A DNA stretch of 64,000 bases from an uncultured Lachnospiraceae bacterium (GCA_910577785.1 CAJTNT010000003.1:62428-126427), one strand, 5' to 3'. Positions 17,396 to 27,003 are shown, counted from the first letter of the stretch. Notes: generated from the sequence alone by a model not told the origin. Program-made: numbers and translations.

Positions 17396-17626
17396 ATGTT
17401 AGAGAAAATGAAAGAGATTATTGCAGAGCAGCTGAGCGTTGAGGCAGAGGGGATTACCATGGAGACTTCCTTTAAGGAAGACCTGGGGGCAGATTCCCTG
17501 GATTTGTTTGAGCTGGTTATGGCGCTGGAGGATGAGTATTCCGTGGAAATTCCGTCCGAAGACCTGGAGAAGCTGGCAACCGTAGGCGATGTCGTGGAGT
17601 ATTTAAAGGGAAAAGGCGTAGAGTAG
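17396..17626 (+). CDS. acpP: Acyl carrier protein
   Basis: This 76-residue acidic four-helix protein has the phosphopantetheine attachment motif GADSLD with Ser34. It carries acyl intermediates for every enzyme encoded downstream. AAAGGAG precedes the ATG. It is the first gene of the operon; fabH and a MarR-type regulator, which often precede acpP in related Firmicutes, are absent here. Confidence 0.97.
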   Translation: MLEKMKEIIAEQLSVEAEGITMETSFKEDLGADSLDLFELVMALEDEYSVEIPSEDLEKLATVGDVVEYLKGKGVE

Positions 17627-17719
17627 GCATAGGGCTGGATGGCAGGAAAGCGCAGCAGGGATCCTGCAATGGGAATTTGGCAGGGATCCATCACAGACAA
17701 GAAGTTTGGAGGAAATGGT

Positions 17720-18649
17720 ATGAAGACGAAGATTACGGAGCTGCTCCAGATTGAAGCCCCCATTATCCAAGGGGGTATGGCCTGGGTCGCAGAGCACAGC
17801 CTGGCGGCAGCGGTTTCAGCAGCAGGCGGGCTGGGGATAATCGGTGCGGCAAATGCCCCGGCAGACTGGGTGCGGGATGAGATCCGCAAGGCAAGGGAGA
17901 TTACGGACCGGCCGATTGGCGTCAATGTGATGCTCTTAAGCCCCTATGCGGACGAGGTTGCCCAGGTGCTGGTGGAAGAGAAGGTGCCAGTGATTACCAC
18001 AGGCGCAGGGAACCCGGGGAAATATATGGAGCAATGGAAGGCTGCCGGGAGCAAGGTAATCCCTGTAGTGGCAAGCGTGGCAATGGCCAAGATGATGGAA
18101 CGCGGGGGCGCGGACGCACTGGTGGCAGAGGGCATGGAGTCCGGCGGCCACATCGGTTCTGCTACGACCATGACCTTGGTGCCTCAGGTTGTGGACGCGG
18201 TGAAGATCCCGGTGATCGCAGCAGGCGGCATTGGGGATGGCAGAGGAATGGCGGCCGCCTTCATGCTGGGCGCAGAGGCTGTCCAGATGGGAACCCGTTT
18301 TGTGGTAGCCCGTGAATCCATCTGCCATGCTGACTACAAAGAGCGCATCCTGAAGGCCAAGGATATTGACTCTGCCGTAACGGGCAGGAGCCACGGCCAT
18401 CCAATCCGTCAGCTGCGCAACCAAATGACGAAAGAATACCTCAAGAAAGAGCAGGAAGGGGTTTCGTTTGAGGAGCTGGAGCTGATGACGGTCGGCGCCC
18501 TGCGCAAAGCAGTGATGGAAGGGGATGTCAAGCACGGCACAGTGATGGCAGGGCAGATTGCCGGCCTGGTCAAGAAAGAGCAGACCTGCCGTGAAATTAT
18601 AGATGAGATGATGCAAGAGGCAGCGGCTTTGATGCAAGGAGTGAGATAA
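17720..18649 (+). CDS. fabK: Enoyl-ACP reductase II FabK
   Basis: This FMN-dependent TIM-barrel protein performs the last step of each elongation cycle. It belongs to the NMO/2-nitropropane dioxygenase fold. The 309-residue sequence has PIIQGGMAWVA at the start, VNVMLLSP, EGMESGGHIG and the FMN phosphate region AAGGIGDGRGM. The ATG at 17720 has GGAGGAA directly upstream; an upstream in-frame ATG at 17639 lacks a good site and would add 27 unrelated residues. Use of FabK instead of FabI generally makes cells insensitive to triclosan. Confidence 0.95.
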   Translation: MKTKITELLQIEAPIIQGGMAWVAEHSLAAAVSAAGGLGIIGAANAPADWVRDEIRKAREITDRPIGVNVMLLSPYADEVAQVLVEEKVPVITTGAGNPGKYMEQWKAAGSKVIPVVASVAMAKMMERGGADALVAEGMESGGHIGSATTMTLVPQVVDAVKIPVIAAGGIGDGRGMAAAFMLGAEAVQMGTRFVVARESICHADYKERILKAKDIDSAVTGRSHGHPIRQLRNQMTKEYLKKEQEGVSFEELELMTVGALRKAVMEGDVKHGTVMAGQIAGLVKKEQTCREIIDEMMQEAAALMQGVR

Positions 18650-18651
18650 AG

Positions 18652-19578
18652 ATGGGTAAGATCGCATTTGTTTTTCCGGGGCAGGGCGCCCAGTATACTG
18701 GAATGGGAAGGGATTTCTATGAGAATTTCGATCGGGCGAAGGAAGTATTTGGCATTGCCAATAAAGTGTCCGGTATGTCAATGGAGAAATTGATTTTTAC
18801 GGAGAATGAGGAGCTTCATATTACCAAATATACGCAGGTGGCCATGCTGACCGTGGAGCTTGCCATTTTGAAGGTGCTGCAGGAAAAGGGCGTGACGTCC
18901 GCAGTGAATGCAGGGCTGAGTTTAGGCGAGTATGCGGCGCTTACGGCTTCCGGCGGCCTGTCTGTCCATGATGCGCTGGCGCTGGTCGTAAAGCGGGGGG
19001 CATATATGCAGGAGGCAGTCCCCACCGGCGGAGCGATGACGGCCATTATGGGCCTTGGCAATGAGAAGATTGAGGAAATATGCGAAGCGACGGAAGGGAT
19101 TGTGACGGTGGCAAATTATAACTGCCCGGGGCAGACTGTCATCAGCGGGGAAGAAGCAGCCGTACAGAAGGCGGCGGAAGCCCTAAAGGCGGCTGGCGCG
19201 AAACGCTGCGTCCCATTAAAGGTAAGCGGCCCCTTCCATTCCAGTATGCTGGAAGGCGCAGGCAAGAAGCTGGCGGCGGAATTGGAGCAGATCCACATCG
19301 GAGCGCTTGCCGCCCCCTATGTGGCCAATGTGACTGCGGATTATGTCACAGACAAGGATGCGGTAAAGGATCTTCTGGAACGTCAGGTATCTTCTTCTGT
19401 CCGCTGGCAGCAGAGCGTAGAGCGGATGGCAGCCGATGGGGTGGATACATTTCTTGAGATCGGCCCCAAGAAGACGCTGTCTGGCTTCTTGAAAAAGATT
19501 GCGCCAAAAGCCACGGGCTATCATGTGGATACGATGGAGGATATGGAACAAGTGCTGGAGGCATTGGGAGTACAGTAA
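18652..19578 (+). CDS. fabD: Malonyl-CoA:ACP transacylase FabD
   Basis: FabD loads malonyl groups onto ACP. The 308-residue alpha/beta hydrolase-like protein begins IAFVFPGQGAQYTGMG, with the nucleophile S90 in GLSLGEYAAL and the catalytic His in GPFHSSML. It starts 2 nt after the fabK stop codon, with the ribosome binding site inside the end of fabK. Confidence 0.97.
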   Translation: MGKIAFVFPGQGAQYTGMGRDFYENFDRAKEVFGIANKVSGMSMEKLIFTENEELHITKYTQVAMLTVELAILKVLQEKGVTSAVNAGLSLGEYAALTASGGLSVHDALALVVKRGAYMQEAVPTGGAMTAIMGLGNEKIEEICEATEGIVTVANYNCPGQTVISGEEAAVQKAAEALKAAGAKRCVPLKVSGPFHSSMLEGAGKKLAAELEQIHIGALAAPYVANVTADYVTDKDAVKDLLERQVSSSVRWQQSVERMAADGVDTFLEIGPKKTLSGFLKKIAPKATGYHVDTMEDMEQVLEALGVQ

Positions 19579-19596
19579 GTTGCTATGGAGGAAATT

Positions 19597-20340
19597 ATGG
19601 GATTAGAAGGAAAAGTTGCGCTGGTTACTGGGGCTTCCAGAGGGATTGGCAAGGCGATTGCCAGGGAGCTTGCGGCATGCGGCGCGACTGTGATTATCAA
19701 TTATAATGGTTCGAAGGAAGCGGCCGAGCAGGCAGCCGCAGAGATTCAGGCAGCGGGCGGCAAGGCGTCCGTCATCCAGTGCAGCGTGGCAGACCCTGCC
19801 GCTGTGGAAGCGATGATGAAGCAGGTGATCTCCGAACATAAGCGCTTGGATATTTTAGTGAATAATGCGGGGATTACCAGGGATAACCTGATCCTTAAAA
19901 TGAAGGAAGAAGACTTTGGGGCTGTACTGGACACGAATTTAAAGGGGGTGTTCCATACCTCCAAGCATGCAGCAAGGCAGATGCTGCGCCAGAAATCGGG
20001 CAGCATTATCAATATTTCTTCGATTTCCGGCGTTATGGGCAATGCCGGGCAGACGAACTATGCGGCTTCTAAGGCGGGGGTAATTGGCCTTACCAAATCT
20101 TTGGCCAGGGAGCTGGCCTCTAGGGAAATCCGCGTCAATGCGGTTGCCCCAGGCTTTATTGAGACGGAAATGACACAGAAGCTTTCCGAGGCTGCCGCAG
20201 AGGCTGGCAAGGGACAGATACCCTTTGGCCGTTTCGGCAGGGCGGAGGAAGTGGCCAAGGCGGTCTGTTTCCTGGCCTCCGATGAGGCCTCTTATATCAC
20301 CGGCCAGGTGCTGCATGTAGACGGCGGCATGGGGATGTAA
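19597..20340 (+). CDS. fabG: 3-oxoacyl-ACP reductase FabG
   Basis: This NADPH-dependent short-chain dehydrogenase reduces 3-oxoacyl-ACP. The 247 residues match the family length, with TGASRGIG at 11-18, NNAGITRD and the catalytic Y155-xxx-K159. The ATG at 19597 follows GGAGG; an ATG at 19585 overlaps that site and is unlikely. The 152-nt gap to fabF contains no gene or clear terminator, so transcription probably continues. Confidence 0.97.
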   Translation: MGLEGKVALVTGASRGIGKAIARELAACGATVIINYNGSKEAAEQAAAEIQAAGGKASVIQCSVADPAAVEAMMKQVISEHKRLDILVNNAGITRDNLILKMKEEDFGAVLDTNLKGVFHTSKHAARQMLRQKSGSIINISSISGVMGNAGQTNYAASKAGVIGLTKSLARELASREIRVNAVAPGFIETEMTQKLSEAAAEAGKGQIPFGRFGRAEEVAKAVCFLASDEASYITGQVLHVDGGMGM

Positions 20341-20492
20341 ACGCTTGATGAAAGCGGCCGTGAATAGTAATGGGGAGTAACATCTTATACTGGACAGCAG
20401 ATGGATCTGGTGTGCGGTATTTAACATTAGAAAGGAGAACGGCACGCCTCACAGAACGTAAGGGCAGTGGGCTTTGTGCCTGACAGGAAGAT

Positions 20493-21722
20493 ATGAAGCG
20501 AGTAGTTGTAACAGGCATGGGGGCGGTTACCCCCATTGGGTTGAATACAGAGGAGTACTGGGAATCCTTACGGGCAGGCAAGATTGGCTTCGGCGAAATT
20601 ACCCAGTTTGACACCACGGATTTCAAGGTGAAGGTAGCGGCCAGCGTCAAAGGATTCCAAGGGAAAGACTATATGGATCCGAAATCTGCCAGGCGTATGG
20701 AGATGTTTTGCCAATATGCGGTTGCTGCGGCGAAGGAAGCCATCGAACAGGCCGGCATCCGCATGGAAGAGGAAGACCCTTACCGTGTAGGCTGTGCCAT
20801 TGGCTCCGGCGTAGGGAGCCTCCAGGCCATGGAGCGGGAGCACAAAAAGCTCTTGGAAAAGGGGCCTGGCCGGATTAATCCCCTGCTGGTGCCGCTGATG
20901 ATTACCAATATGGCGGCAGGCAATGTGTCGATTCAATATGGCCTGAAAGGCAAGAGCCTGAATGTGGTCACGGCCTGCGCCACAGGCACCCATTCGATTG
21001 GCGAGGCGTTCCGTACCATCCAGGTGGGCGATGCGGACATTATGCTGGCAGGAGGCACAGAAAGCTCCATTACCCCGATTGGGATAGGCGGCTTTACCGC
21101 GCTGACCGCCCTTTCTTCCAGCAATGACCCTGCACGCTGCTCCATCCCGTTTGACAAAGACCGCAGCGGATTTGTGATGGGAGAGGGCGCAGGCGTGGTC
21201 GTATTAGAAGAACTAGAGCATGCCAAAGCCCGCGGGGCGCAGATTCTGGCAGAGGTTGTGGGATATGGGGCTACCAGCGACGCCTACCATATCACTTCTC
21301 CGGCGGAGGATGGCATGGGCGCGGCGATGGCGATGAAGAACGCCGTCAGGGACGCCGGGGTTTCCCCTGCGGATGTGGAATACATCAATGCCCACGGCAC
21401 CAGCACCCATCACAATGACCTCTTTGAGACAAGGGCCATCAAGCAGGCTTTTGGGGAACATGCATATAATATGAAAATCAATTCCACCAAATCCATGATT
21501 GGCCATCTGTTGGGCGCGGCAGGGGCCGTTGAGGTGATTGCCTGCATCCTGCAGATGAACAACAGCTATATCCATGCTACCGTGGGCTTGCAGGAAAGCG
21601 AAGAGGAACTGGATCTGAACTATATGAAGGGGCAGGGGATGGAAGCAGAATTCCAGTATGCTTTAACCAATTCCCTGGGATTCGGGGGGCATAACGCCAG
21701 CCTTCTTTTGAAGAAATATTAG
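20493..21722 (+). CDS. fabF: 3-oxoacyl-ACP synthase II FabF
   Basis: This condensing enzyme elongates acyl-ACP with malonyl-ACP. The 409-residue thiolase-fold protein has the nucleophile C162 (TACATGTH), NAHGTSTHHND with the first catalytic His, and KSMIGHLLGAAG with the second. AGGAAG precedes the ATG. It ends 13 nt before accB. Confidence 0.97.
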   Translation: MKRVVVTGMGAVTPIGLNTEEYWESLRAGKIGFGEITQFDTTDFKVKVAASVKGFQGKDYMDPKSARRMEMFCQYAVAAAKEAIEQAGIRMEEEDPYRVGCAIGSGVGSLQAMEREHKKLLEKGPGRINPLLVPLMITNMAAGNVSIQYGLKGKSLNVVTACATGTHSIGEAFRTIQVGDADIMLAGGTESSITPIGIGGFTALTALSSSNDPARCSIPFDKDRSGFVMGEGAGVVVLEELEHAKARGAQILAEVVGYGATSDAYHITSPAEDGMGAAMAMKNAVRDAGVSPADVEYINAHGTSTHHNDLFETRAIKQAFGEHAYNMKINSTKSMIGHLLGAAGAVEVIACILQMNNSYIHATVGLQESEEELDLNYMKGQGMEAEFQYALTNSLGFGGHNASLLLKKY

Positions 21723-21735
21723 AATGGAGGATATT

Positions 21736-22191
21736 ATGGAGTTTGAAAATCTGGTGAAATTGATACAGGCTGTTTCCGATTCGGAGCTGACACAGTTTGC
21801 ATACCGGGAAAATGGCGTGAATATTTCCATGAAAAAGGATAAGAAGCAGAAGCTGGTGACGGTGAACGGCAGCAATGCTGGAGGGATGCTGGATATGGCG
21901 GCCTTCGAGCTGGAAGGGGAGAAGTCCCTGGCAGGCCAAAAAGGCAGCCAGGCAGAGGGGAACGTAGTCAAATCCCCCCTCGTGGGCACGTTCTACAGCG
22001 CACAGAGCCCAGACGCCGAGCCATTTGTGAAAGTGGGCGATACCGTCTCCAAGGGACAGGTGCTTGGGATTGTAGAGGCCATGAAGCTGATGAACGAGAT
22101 TGAGAGCGACTATGCAGGCACGGTCAAGCAGGTTCTGGTGTCCAATGAGGAAGTTGTGGAGTTTGGCCAGCCGCTGTTTGTGATTGGTTAG
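21736..22191 (+). CDS. accB: Biotin carboxyl carrier protein of acetyl-CoA carboxylase
   Basis: This 151-residue protein has an N-terminal helical region (FENLVKLIQAVSDSELTQF), a short variable linker and a C-terminal biotinyl domain with EAMKLM, biotinylated at K117. It shuttles carboxyl groups from AccC to the AccD/AccA transferase. The ATG at 21736 has ATGGAGGAT upstream; the ATG at 21724 overlaps that site. It continues the operon. Confidence 0.95.
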   Translation: MEFENLVKLIQAVSDSELTQFAYRENGVNISMKKDKKQKLVTVNGSNAGGMLDMAAFELEGEKSLAGQKGSQAEGNVVKSPLVGTFYSAQSPDAEPFVKVGDTVSKGQVLGIVEAMKLMNEIESDYAGTVKQVLVSNEEVVEFGQPLFVIG

Positions 22192-22203
22192 GAGGGAATG
22201 GGA

Positions 22204-22641
22204 ATGTCTTTGATGAGCACAGAGCAGATTATGGAAGTCATCCCGCACCGGCAGCCGTTTCTGCTGCTGGATACGATTGAGGAGCTGGAACCGGGGAAGC
22301 GGGCGCTGGCCAAGAAATGCGTCAGCTACAACGAACCTTTTTTTGCCGGGCATTTTCCAGGCGAGCCTGTGATGCCTGGGGTGCTGATTGTGGAAGCCTT
22401 GGCGCAGGCAGGGGCGGTGGCCATTTTAAGCCAGCCAGAGTTTGAAGGGAAAACAGCTTATTTTGGGGCGATCAACAATGCCCGCTTCAAGCAGAAAGTG
22501 GTGCCAGGGGATGTGCTGCTGCTGGAGGTAGAGATTATCCGGCAAAAAGGCCCAATCGGCATCGGCAGCGCGAAGGCAACGGTAAACGGCAAGCTGGCTG
22601 TTTCGGCAGAACTTACCTTTGCCATAGGGCCAGGAAAATAA
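22204..22641 (+). CDS. fabZ: 3-hydroxyacyl-ACP dehydratase FabZ
   Basis: This hot-dog-fold dehydratase of about 145 residues contains IPHRQPFLLLD, the catalytic His segment GHFPGEPVMPGVLIVEALAQ and its Glu. It converts 3-hydroxyacyl-ACP to trans-2-enoyl-ACP. AGGAGG lies 8 nt before the ATG at 22204; the ATG at 22198 is only 2 nt from it. No FabA or FabN isomerase is seen here. Confidence 0.95.
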   Translation: MSLMSTEQIMEVIPHRQPFLLLDTIEELEPGKRALAKKCVSYNEPFFAGHFPGEPVMPGVLIVEALAQAGAVAILSQPEFEGKTAYFGAINNARFKQKVVPGDVLLLEVEIIRQKGPIGIGSAKATVNGKLAVSAELTFAIGPGK

Positions 22642-22657
22642 AGGAAGGGGCATTGTT

Positions 22658-24004
22658 ATGTTTCAGAAAATATTGATTGCCAACCGGGGGGAGATTGCCG
22701 TACGGGTCATCCGCGCCTGCCGTGAAATGGGCATCCTCTCGGTGGCGGTGTATTCCGAGGCAGACCGGGAGGCGCTGCATACCCAGCTGGCGGACGAGGC
22801 TATCTGCATCGGCAAGGCCTCCCCGGCGGACAGCTACCTGAACATGGAGCGCATCTTAAGCGCGGCGATTGCCACCCATGCGCAGGCCATCCATCCGGGA
22901 TTTGGCTTTCTGTCGGAAAATGAGCATTTTGCCAAAATGTGTGAGACTTGCGGGCTGGCGTTTATCGGCCCTTCCGATGAGATTATCGGCAAAATGGGCA
23001 ATAAATCCCAGGCGCGGGCAACGATGATAGAAGCCGGGGTACCGGTGGTGCCAGGGACGAAGGAGCCTGTCTACGAGGCGGAAGCAGGCCTTAAGATTGC
23101 GGACGGCATGGGCTATCCGGTGATGATTAAGGCTTCCTCCGGCGGCGGCGGCAAGGGGATGCGGGTGGCAGCCAGCCATGAGGAATTTGAGAATTGCTTC
23201 CACCTAGCGCAGCAGGAGTCCGTCAATGCCTTTGGCGATAATACGATGTATATTGAGAAATATGTAGAAAAGCCCCGCCATATTGAAATCCAGATCCTGG
23301 CGGATAAGTATGGCCATGCCATCTGGCTGGGGGAGCGTGACTGTTCCATCCAGAGGAACCACCAGAAGATGCTGGAGGAATCCCCCTGCGACGCCATCAG
23401 CCCATCCTTGCGGCAGCGTATGGGCGAGACAGCTGTGCAGGCGGCCAAGGCAGCCAATTATGAAAATGCGGGGACAATTGAATTCCTGCTGGATAAAGAG
23501 GGGAATTTTTACTTTATGGAAATGAATACCCGGATCCAGGTGGAGCATCCGGTAACAGAAATGGTGACGGGCATTGACCTAGTCAAAGAGCAGATCCGCA
23601 TTGCAGCCGGGGAGCCGCTGCGTATCCGTCAGGAGGATGTGGTATTGAAAGGCCATGCCATTGAGTGCCGCATCAATGCCGAAGACCCTGCCCGCAGGTT
23701 CCTGCCCTGCCCGGGGACGGTGCATGATTTGCATTTCCCAGGCGGGAACGGCGTACGCATTGAGTCCGCCCTCTACAATGGCTATACGATTCCCGCTTTT
23801 TATGACTCAATGGTGGCCAAGGTGATTGTCCATGGGGAAGACAGGGAAGAGGCCATCCGCAAAATGCGCAGCGCATTGGGCGAAGTCGTGGTAGACGGCG
23901 TGACGACCAACCTTGATTTCCAATATGAGATGCTGGAGCATCCGGTATTTTTGTCCGGCGACATCAATACCCATTTTATCCCAGATTATTTTGAAGAAGG
24001 GTAA
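22658..24004 (+). CDS. accC: Biotin carboxylase subunit of acetyl-CoA carboxylase
   Basis: This 448-residue ATP-grasp enzyme carboxylates biotin on AccB. It begins with the family signature ILIANRGEIAVRVIRA. It has the glycine-rich ATP loop KASSGGGGKGM, the HIEIQI segment, and EMNTRIQVEHPVTE with catalytic residues. AGGAAGGGG precedes the ATG, and accDA follows after 24 nt. Confidence 0.97.
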   Translation: MFQKILIANRGEIAVRVIRACREMGILSVAVYSEADREALHTQLADEAICIGKASPADSYLNMERILSAAIATHAQAIHPGFGFLSENEHFAKMCETCGLAFIGPSDEIIGKMGNKSQARATMIEAGVPVVPGTKEPVYEAEAGLKIADGMGYPVMIKASSGGGGKGMRVAASHEEFENCFHLAQQESVNAFGDNTMYIEKYVEKPRHIEIQILADKYGHAIWLGERDCSIQRNHQKMLEESPCDAISPSLRQRMGETAVQAAKAANYENAGTIEFLLDKEGNFYFMEMNTRIQVEHPVTEMVTGIDLVKEQIRIAAGEPLRIRQEDVVLKGHAIECRINAEDPARRFLPCPGTVHDLHFPGGNGVRIESALYNGYTIPAFYDSMVAKVIVHGEDREEAIRKMRSALGEVVVDGVTTNLDFQYEMLEHPVFLSGDINTHFIPDYFEEG

Positions 24005-24028
24005 CTATTAAGGAAAGTAGGGAAATAA

Positions 24029-25897
24029 ATGCTGAAATTTAAGAAGACCAATTACATTCAGGTGCCGGGTAGGCAGCAGCCAACGGTGCCAGAAGGCTTA
24101 TGGATTAAGTGCGATGCCTGCGGAGCGCTCCTGTACAAGGACGACGTGCGGCAGAACCGCTATGTATGCTACAAATGCGGGAAGTACTTCCGCATTTCCA
24201 CCAGGAAGCGCCTGAAAATGGTGGCGGATACCTATGAGAAATGGGAAGAGGGGATGCAAGGCAAGGATCCTCTGCATTACCCGGAGTACCCAGAGAAGAT
24301 TGCAAGCCTCAAGGAGAGGCTTAAGATTGATGAGGCAGTCACCTGCGGCGTATGCACCATCCAGGGGGAAAAAGCTGTCCTCTGTGTCTGTGATGGCCGT
24401 TTCTTAATGGGAAGCATGGGATATGTGGTAGGGGAAAAAATCACTAGGGCCGTTGAACGGGCCACCAAAGAACATCTGCCGGTGATTATTTTCACCTGCT
24501 CTGGCGGCGCAAGGATGCAGGAGGGCATGGTCTCCCTGATGCAGATGGCCAAGACCTCAGCGGCATTAAAACGCCACTCCCAGGCTGGGAACCTCTATAT
24601 TTCCGTCCTCACGGATCCTACCACTGGAGGCGTCACCGCCAGCTTTGCCATGCTGGGGGACATTATCCTGGCAGAGCCAGGCGCCCTGGTCGGGTTTGCG
24701 GGTCCCAGGGTCATTGAGCAGACGATCCGCCAGAAGCTGCCTGAAGGCTTCCAGCGGGCAGAGTTCCTTGTGGAACACGGCCTGATTGACGGGATTGTGG
24801 AACGCGAGGATCTGAAGGAAACACTTGCCCGGCTGATTGCCATGCACCGCCGGCCAGAGCCAGGGAAGCTGTGGGCAGCAGAACCCAGTATATCCGAAGA
24901 GCCTGTCCTATCCGAGAAGCCAGCGGCAGGAGCAGGAAGGTCGGATCGATCCGCAGAACCCGGGGGAACTAAGATCGTGGAAGCGGGAATGTCAGGATGG
25001 GCTAACAGCAGCCAATATGCAAAATCCAAAGAGCAGCTGGAACCTTCCCGGAAGGAAAAGAAAAAGAAAGGCATCTCCGTGCCCAGCTATTTGCAGCAGC
25101 AGAAGCGCCAGGGCAAGGTTACTGCCTGGGAACGCGTGCAGCGTGCCAGGGCGCAGGAACGCCCCGGCGCCTTAGATTATATCCATGAGATTTTTACGGA
25201 CTTTATAGAACTCCATGGCGACCGCCATATGATGGATGACGGCGCAATTGTGGGCGGGATTGGCTATCTGGATGGCTGCCCAGTCACTGTCATTGGCCAG
25301 CAGAAGGGCAAGACTACCAAGGAGAACATTACCCGCAATTTCGGTATGCCAGCCCCCGAAGGCTATCGCAAGGCGCTGCGCCTAATGCGCCAGGCAGAAA
25401 AGTTCCGTCGCCCCATTGTCTGTTTCGTCGATACGCCGGGCGCTTACTGCGGCATGGAGGCGGAAGAGCATGGCCAGGGCGAAGCCATTGCCCGCAATCT
25501 CTTCGAAATGTCTGATCTGTCCGTCCCCATCTTAAGCATTGTGATTGGGGAAGGCGGAAGCGGCGGCGCCCTTGCCCTTGCCGTGGGCAATGAAGTCTGG
25601 ATGATGGAAAATGCCACCTACACCATCCTCTCCCCGGAGGGGTTTGCCTCCATTTTGTGGAAGGACTCTTCCAAAGCCCCGCAGGCAGCAGAGCAGATGC
25701 GTGTAACCGCTGAGGATCTCAAGGAGCTGGGCATCATAGAGAAGATTATCTATGAGCCGCAGCCTGCAAATGTAGAGAATATTGCCGGTATTGCCAAGGA
25801 CATGCAGGCCGGCATCCGCAGCTTCCTAAAGACCTATCTCCCTATGGACGGCGAGGCGTTAGCCCAACAGAGATATGGCCGTTTTCGGAAGATGTAA
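24029..25897 (+). CDS. accDA: Fused acetyl-CoA carboxylase carboxyltransferase beta-alpha (AccD-AccA)
   Basis: One 622-residue polypeptide carries both carboxyltransferase subunits. Residues 1 to about 272 are AccD, with the zinc ribbon C28-x2-C31 and C47-x2-C50 and the crotonase-like core (CSGGARMQEG, DPTTGGVTASFAMLGD). Residues about 275-365 are a charged, low-complexity linker. Residues about 366-622 are AccA (ERVQRARAQERPGALDYI, GQQKGKTTKENI, GEGGSGGALALAVGN, ILSPEGFASILWKD). In most bacteria these are separate AccD and AccA chains forming an A2D2 tetramer. There is no stop codon or frame break between them. Confidence 0.95.
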   Translation: MLKFKKTNYIQVPGRQQPTVPEGLWIKCDACGALLYKDDVRQNRYVCYKCGKYFRISTRKRLKMVADTYEKWEEGMQGKDPLHYPEYPEKIASLKERLKIDEAVTCGVCTIQGEKAVLCVCDGRFLMGSMGYVVGEKITRAVERATKEHLPVIIFTCSGGARMQEGMVSLMQMAKTSAALKRHSQAGNLYISVLTDPTTGGVTASFAMLGDIILAEPGALVGFAGPRVIEQTIRQKLPEGFQRAEFLVEHGLIDGIVEREDLKETLARLIAMHRRPEPGKLWAAEPSISEEPVLSEKPAAGAGRSDRSAEPGGTKIVEAGMSGWANSSQYAKSKEQLEPSRKEKKKKGISVPSYLQQQKRQGKVTAWERVQRARAQERPGALDYIHEIFTDFIELHGDRHMMDDGAIVGGIGYLDGCPVTVIGQQKGKTTKENITRNFGMPAPEGYRKALRLMRQAEKFRRPIVCFVDTPGAYCGMEAEEHGQGEAIARNLFEMSDLSVPILSIVIGEGGSGGALALAVGNEVWMMENATYTILSPEGFASILWKDSSKAPQAAEQMRVTAEDLKELGIIEKIIYEPQPANVENIAGIAKDMQAGIRSFLKTYLPMDGEALAQQRYGRFRKM

Positions 25898-25928
25898 CAG
25901 GCAATTTATTTTGAGGCAGGAGGTATCT

Positions 25929-26990
25929 ATGAGCAGAGCATTGACAATTGGGGATTTAACCGCTCCGATCCCTGTGATCCAGGGCGGGATGGGGGTAGGG
26001 GTGAGCCTTTCTGGCCTGGCAGGGCATGTGGCCAGATGCGGCGGCATCGGCATTATTTCCACCGCCCAAATCGGTTACCAGGAACCAGGATTTGACGCCC
26101 ATCCCATTGAGACAAACTTAAAGGCCATTGCCAAACAGATAAAGCGCGCCAGGGAAATTGCCCAGGGCGGCATTGTCGGCGTAAATATTATGGTGGCCAC
26201 CAAAAATTATGGGGCTTACGTCCAGGCAGCGGTAAAGGCCGGCGTGGACTTAATTATATCTGGCGCAGGCCTCCCCACCCTGCTGCCTTCCCTGGTGGAG
26301 AAATCCCGCACCAAAATTGCTCCTATCGTTTCTTCTATCAAATCGGCATCCGTCATCTGCAAGCTCTGGGATCGCAAATACAAGCGCTGCCCGGATCTGG
26401 TGGTCATAGAAGGGCCGAAGGCCGGCGGGCACCTGGGCTTCTCCTATCAAGAGCTGGAGACGATCACATCAGAGGCTTATGAGGCGGAGATCCAGGGCAT
26501 AATCAAGCTCGTTGGGCAATACAGTGAGAAATACAGCCGCCACATCCCTGTGGTAGTTGCAGGGGGGATTTACGATGGCAACGGCCTGCGCCATGCCCTT
26601 AGCCTCGGCGCGGACGGCGTACAGGCCGCTACCCGTTTTGTGACTACGTATGAGTGCGACGCCAGTGACGCCTATAAGCAGGCTTACATCCAGGCCACGA
26701 AAGAGGACATCCAGATTGTGAAAAGCCCCGTGGGGATGCCTGGGCGTGCCATCCGCAATGCATTTACCCAAAAGCCCCAGGAAGTGCGCCCCCAGAACTG
26801 GAAGTGCCACCAATGCCTGGAGAAATGCAGCCAGAAGGATATTCCCTACTGCATTACAGACGCGTTGATTAATGCCGTGAAGGGCAATCTGGATCAAGGC
26901 TTGATTTTCTGTGGGGAAAATGCCTGGCGTGCCGAGCGGCTGGAGCATGTGGCAGATATTATGGAAGAATTTGCCAAGGCAGCATATTGA
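25929..26990 (+). CDS. NMO/FabK-like FMN-dependent oxidoreductase of unknown substrate
   Basis: This 353-residue TIM-barrel flavoprotein is related to FabK and nitronate monooxygenase. It has PVIQGGMGVGVS, ISGAGLPT, IEGPKAGGHLG and AGGIYDGNGLRHALSLGADGVQ. Unlike the fabK product of this operon, it ends in a cysteine-rich segment (CHQCLEKCSQKDIPYC, with W before it) that could bind metal or an Fe-S cluster. The gene follows accDA after 31 nt and ends at a strong hairpin terminator, so it is part of the lipid operon. A second enoyl reductase or a lipid-linked repair oxidoreductase are possible roles. AGGAGGTAT supports ATG 25929. Confidence 0.85.
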   Translation: MSRALTIGDLTAPIPVIQGGMGVGVSLSGLAGHVARCGGIGIISTAQIGYQEPGFDAHPIETNLKAIAKQIKRAREIAQGGIVGVNIMVATKNYGAYVQAAVKAGVDLIISGAGLPTLLPSLVEKSRTKIAPIVSSIKSASVICKLWDRKYKRCPDLVVIEGPKAGGHLGFSYQELETITSEAYEAEIQGIIKLVGQYSEKYSRHIPVVVAGGIYDGNGLRHALSLGADGVQAATRFVTTYECDASDAYKQAYIQATKEDIQIVKSPVGMPGRAIRNAFTQKPQEVRPQNWKCHQCLEKCSQKDIPYCITDALINAVKGNLDQGLIFCGENAWRAERLEHVADIMEEFAKAAY

Positions 26991-27003
26991 TCATTTAAAA
27001 CGG

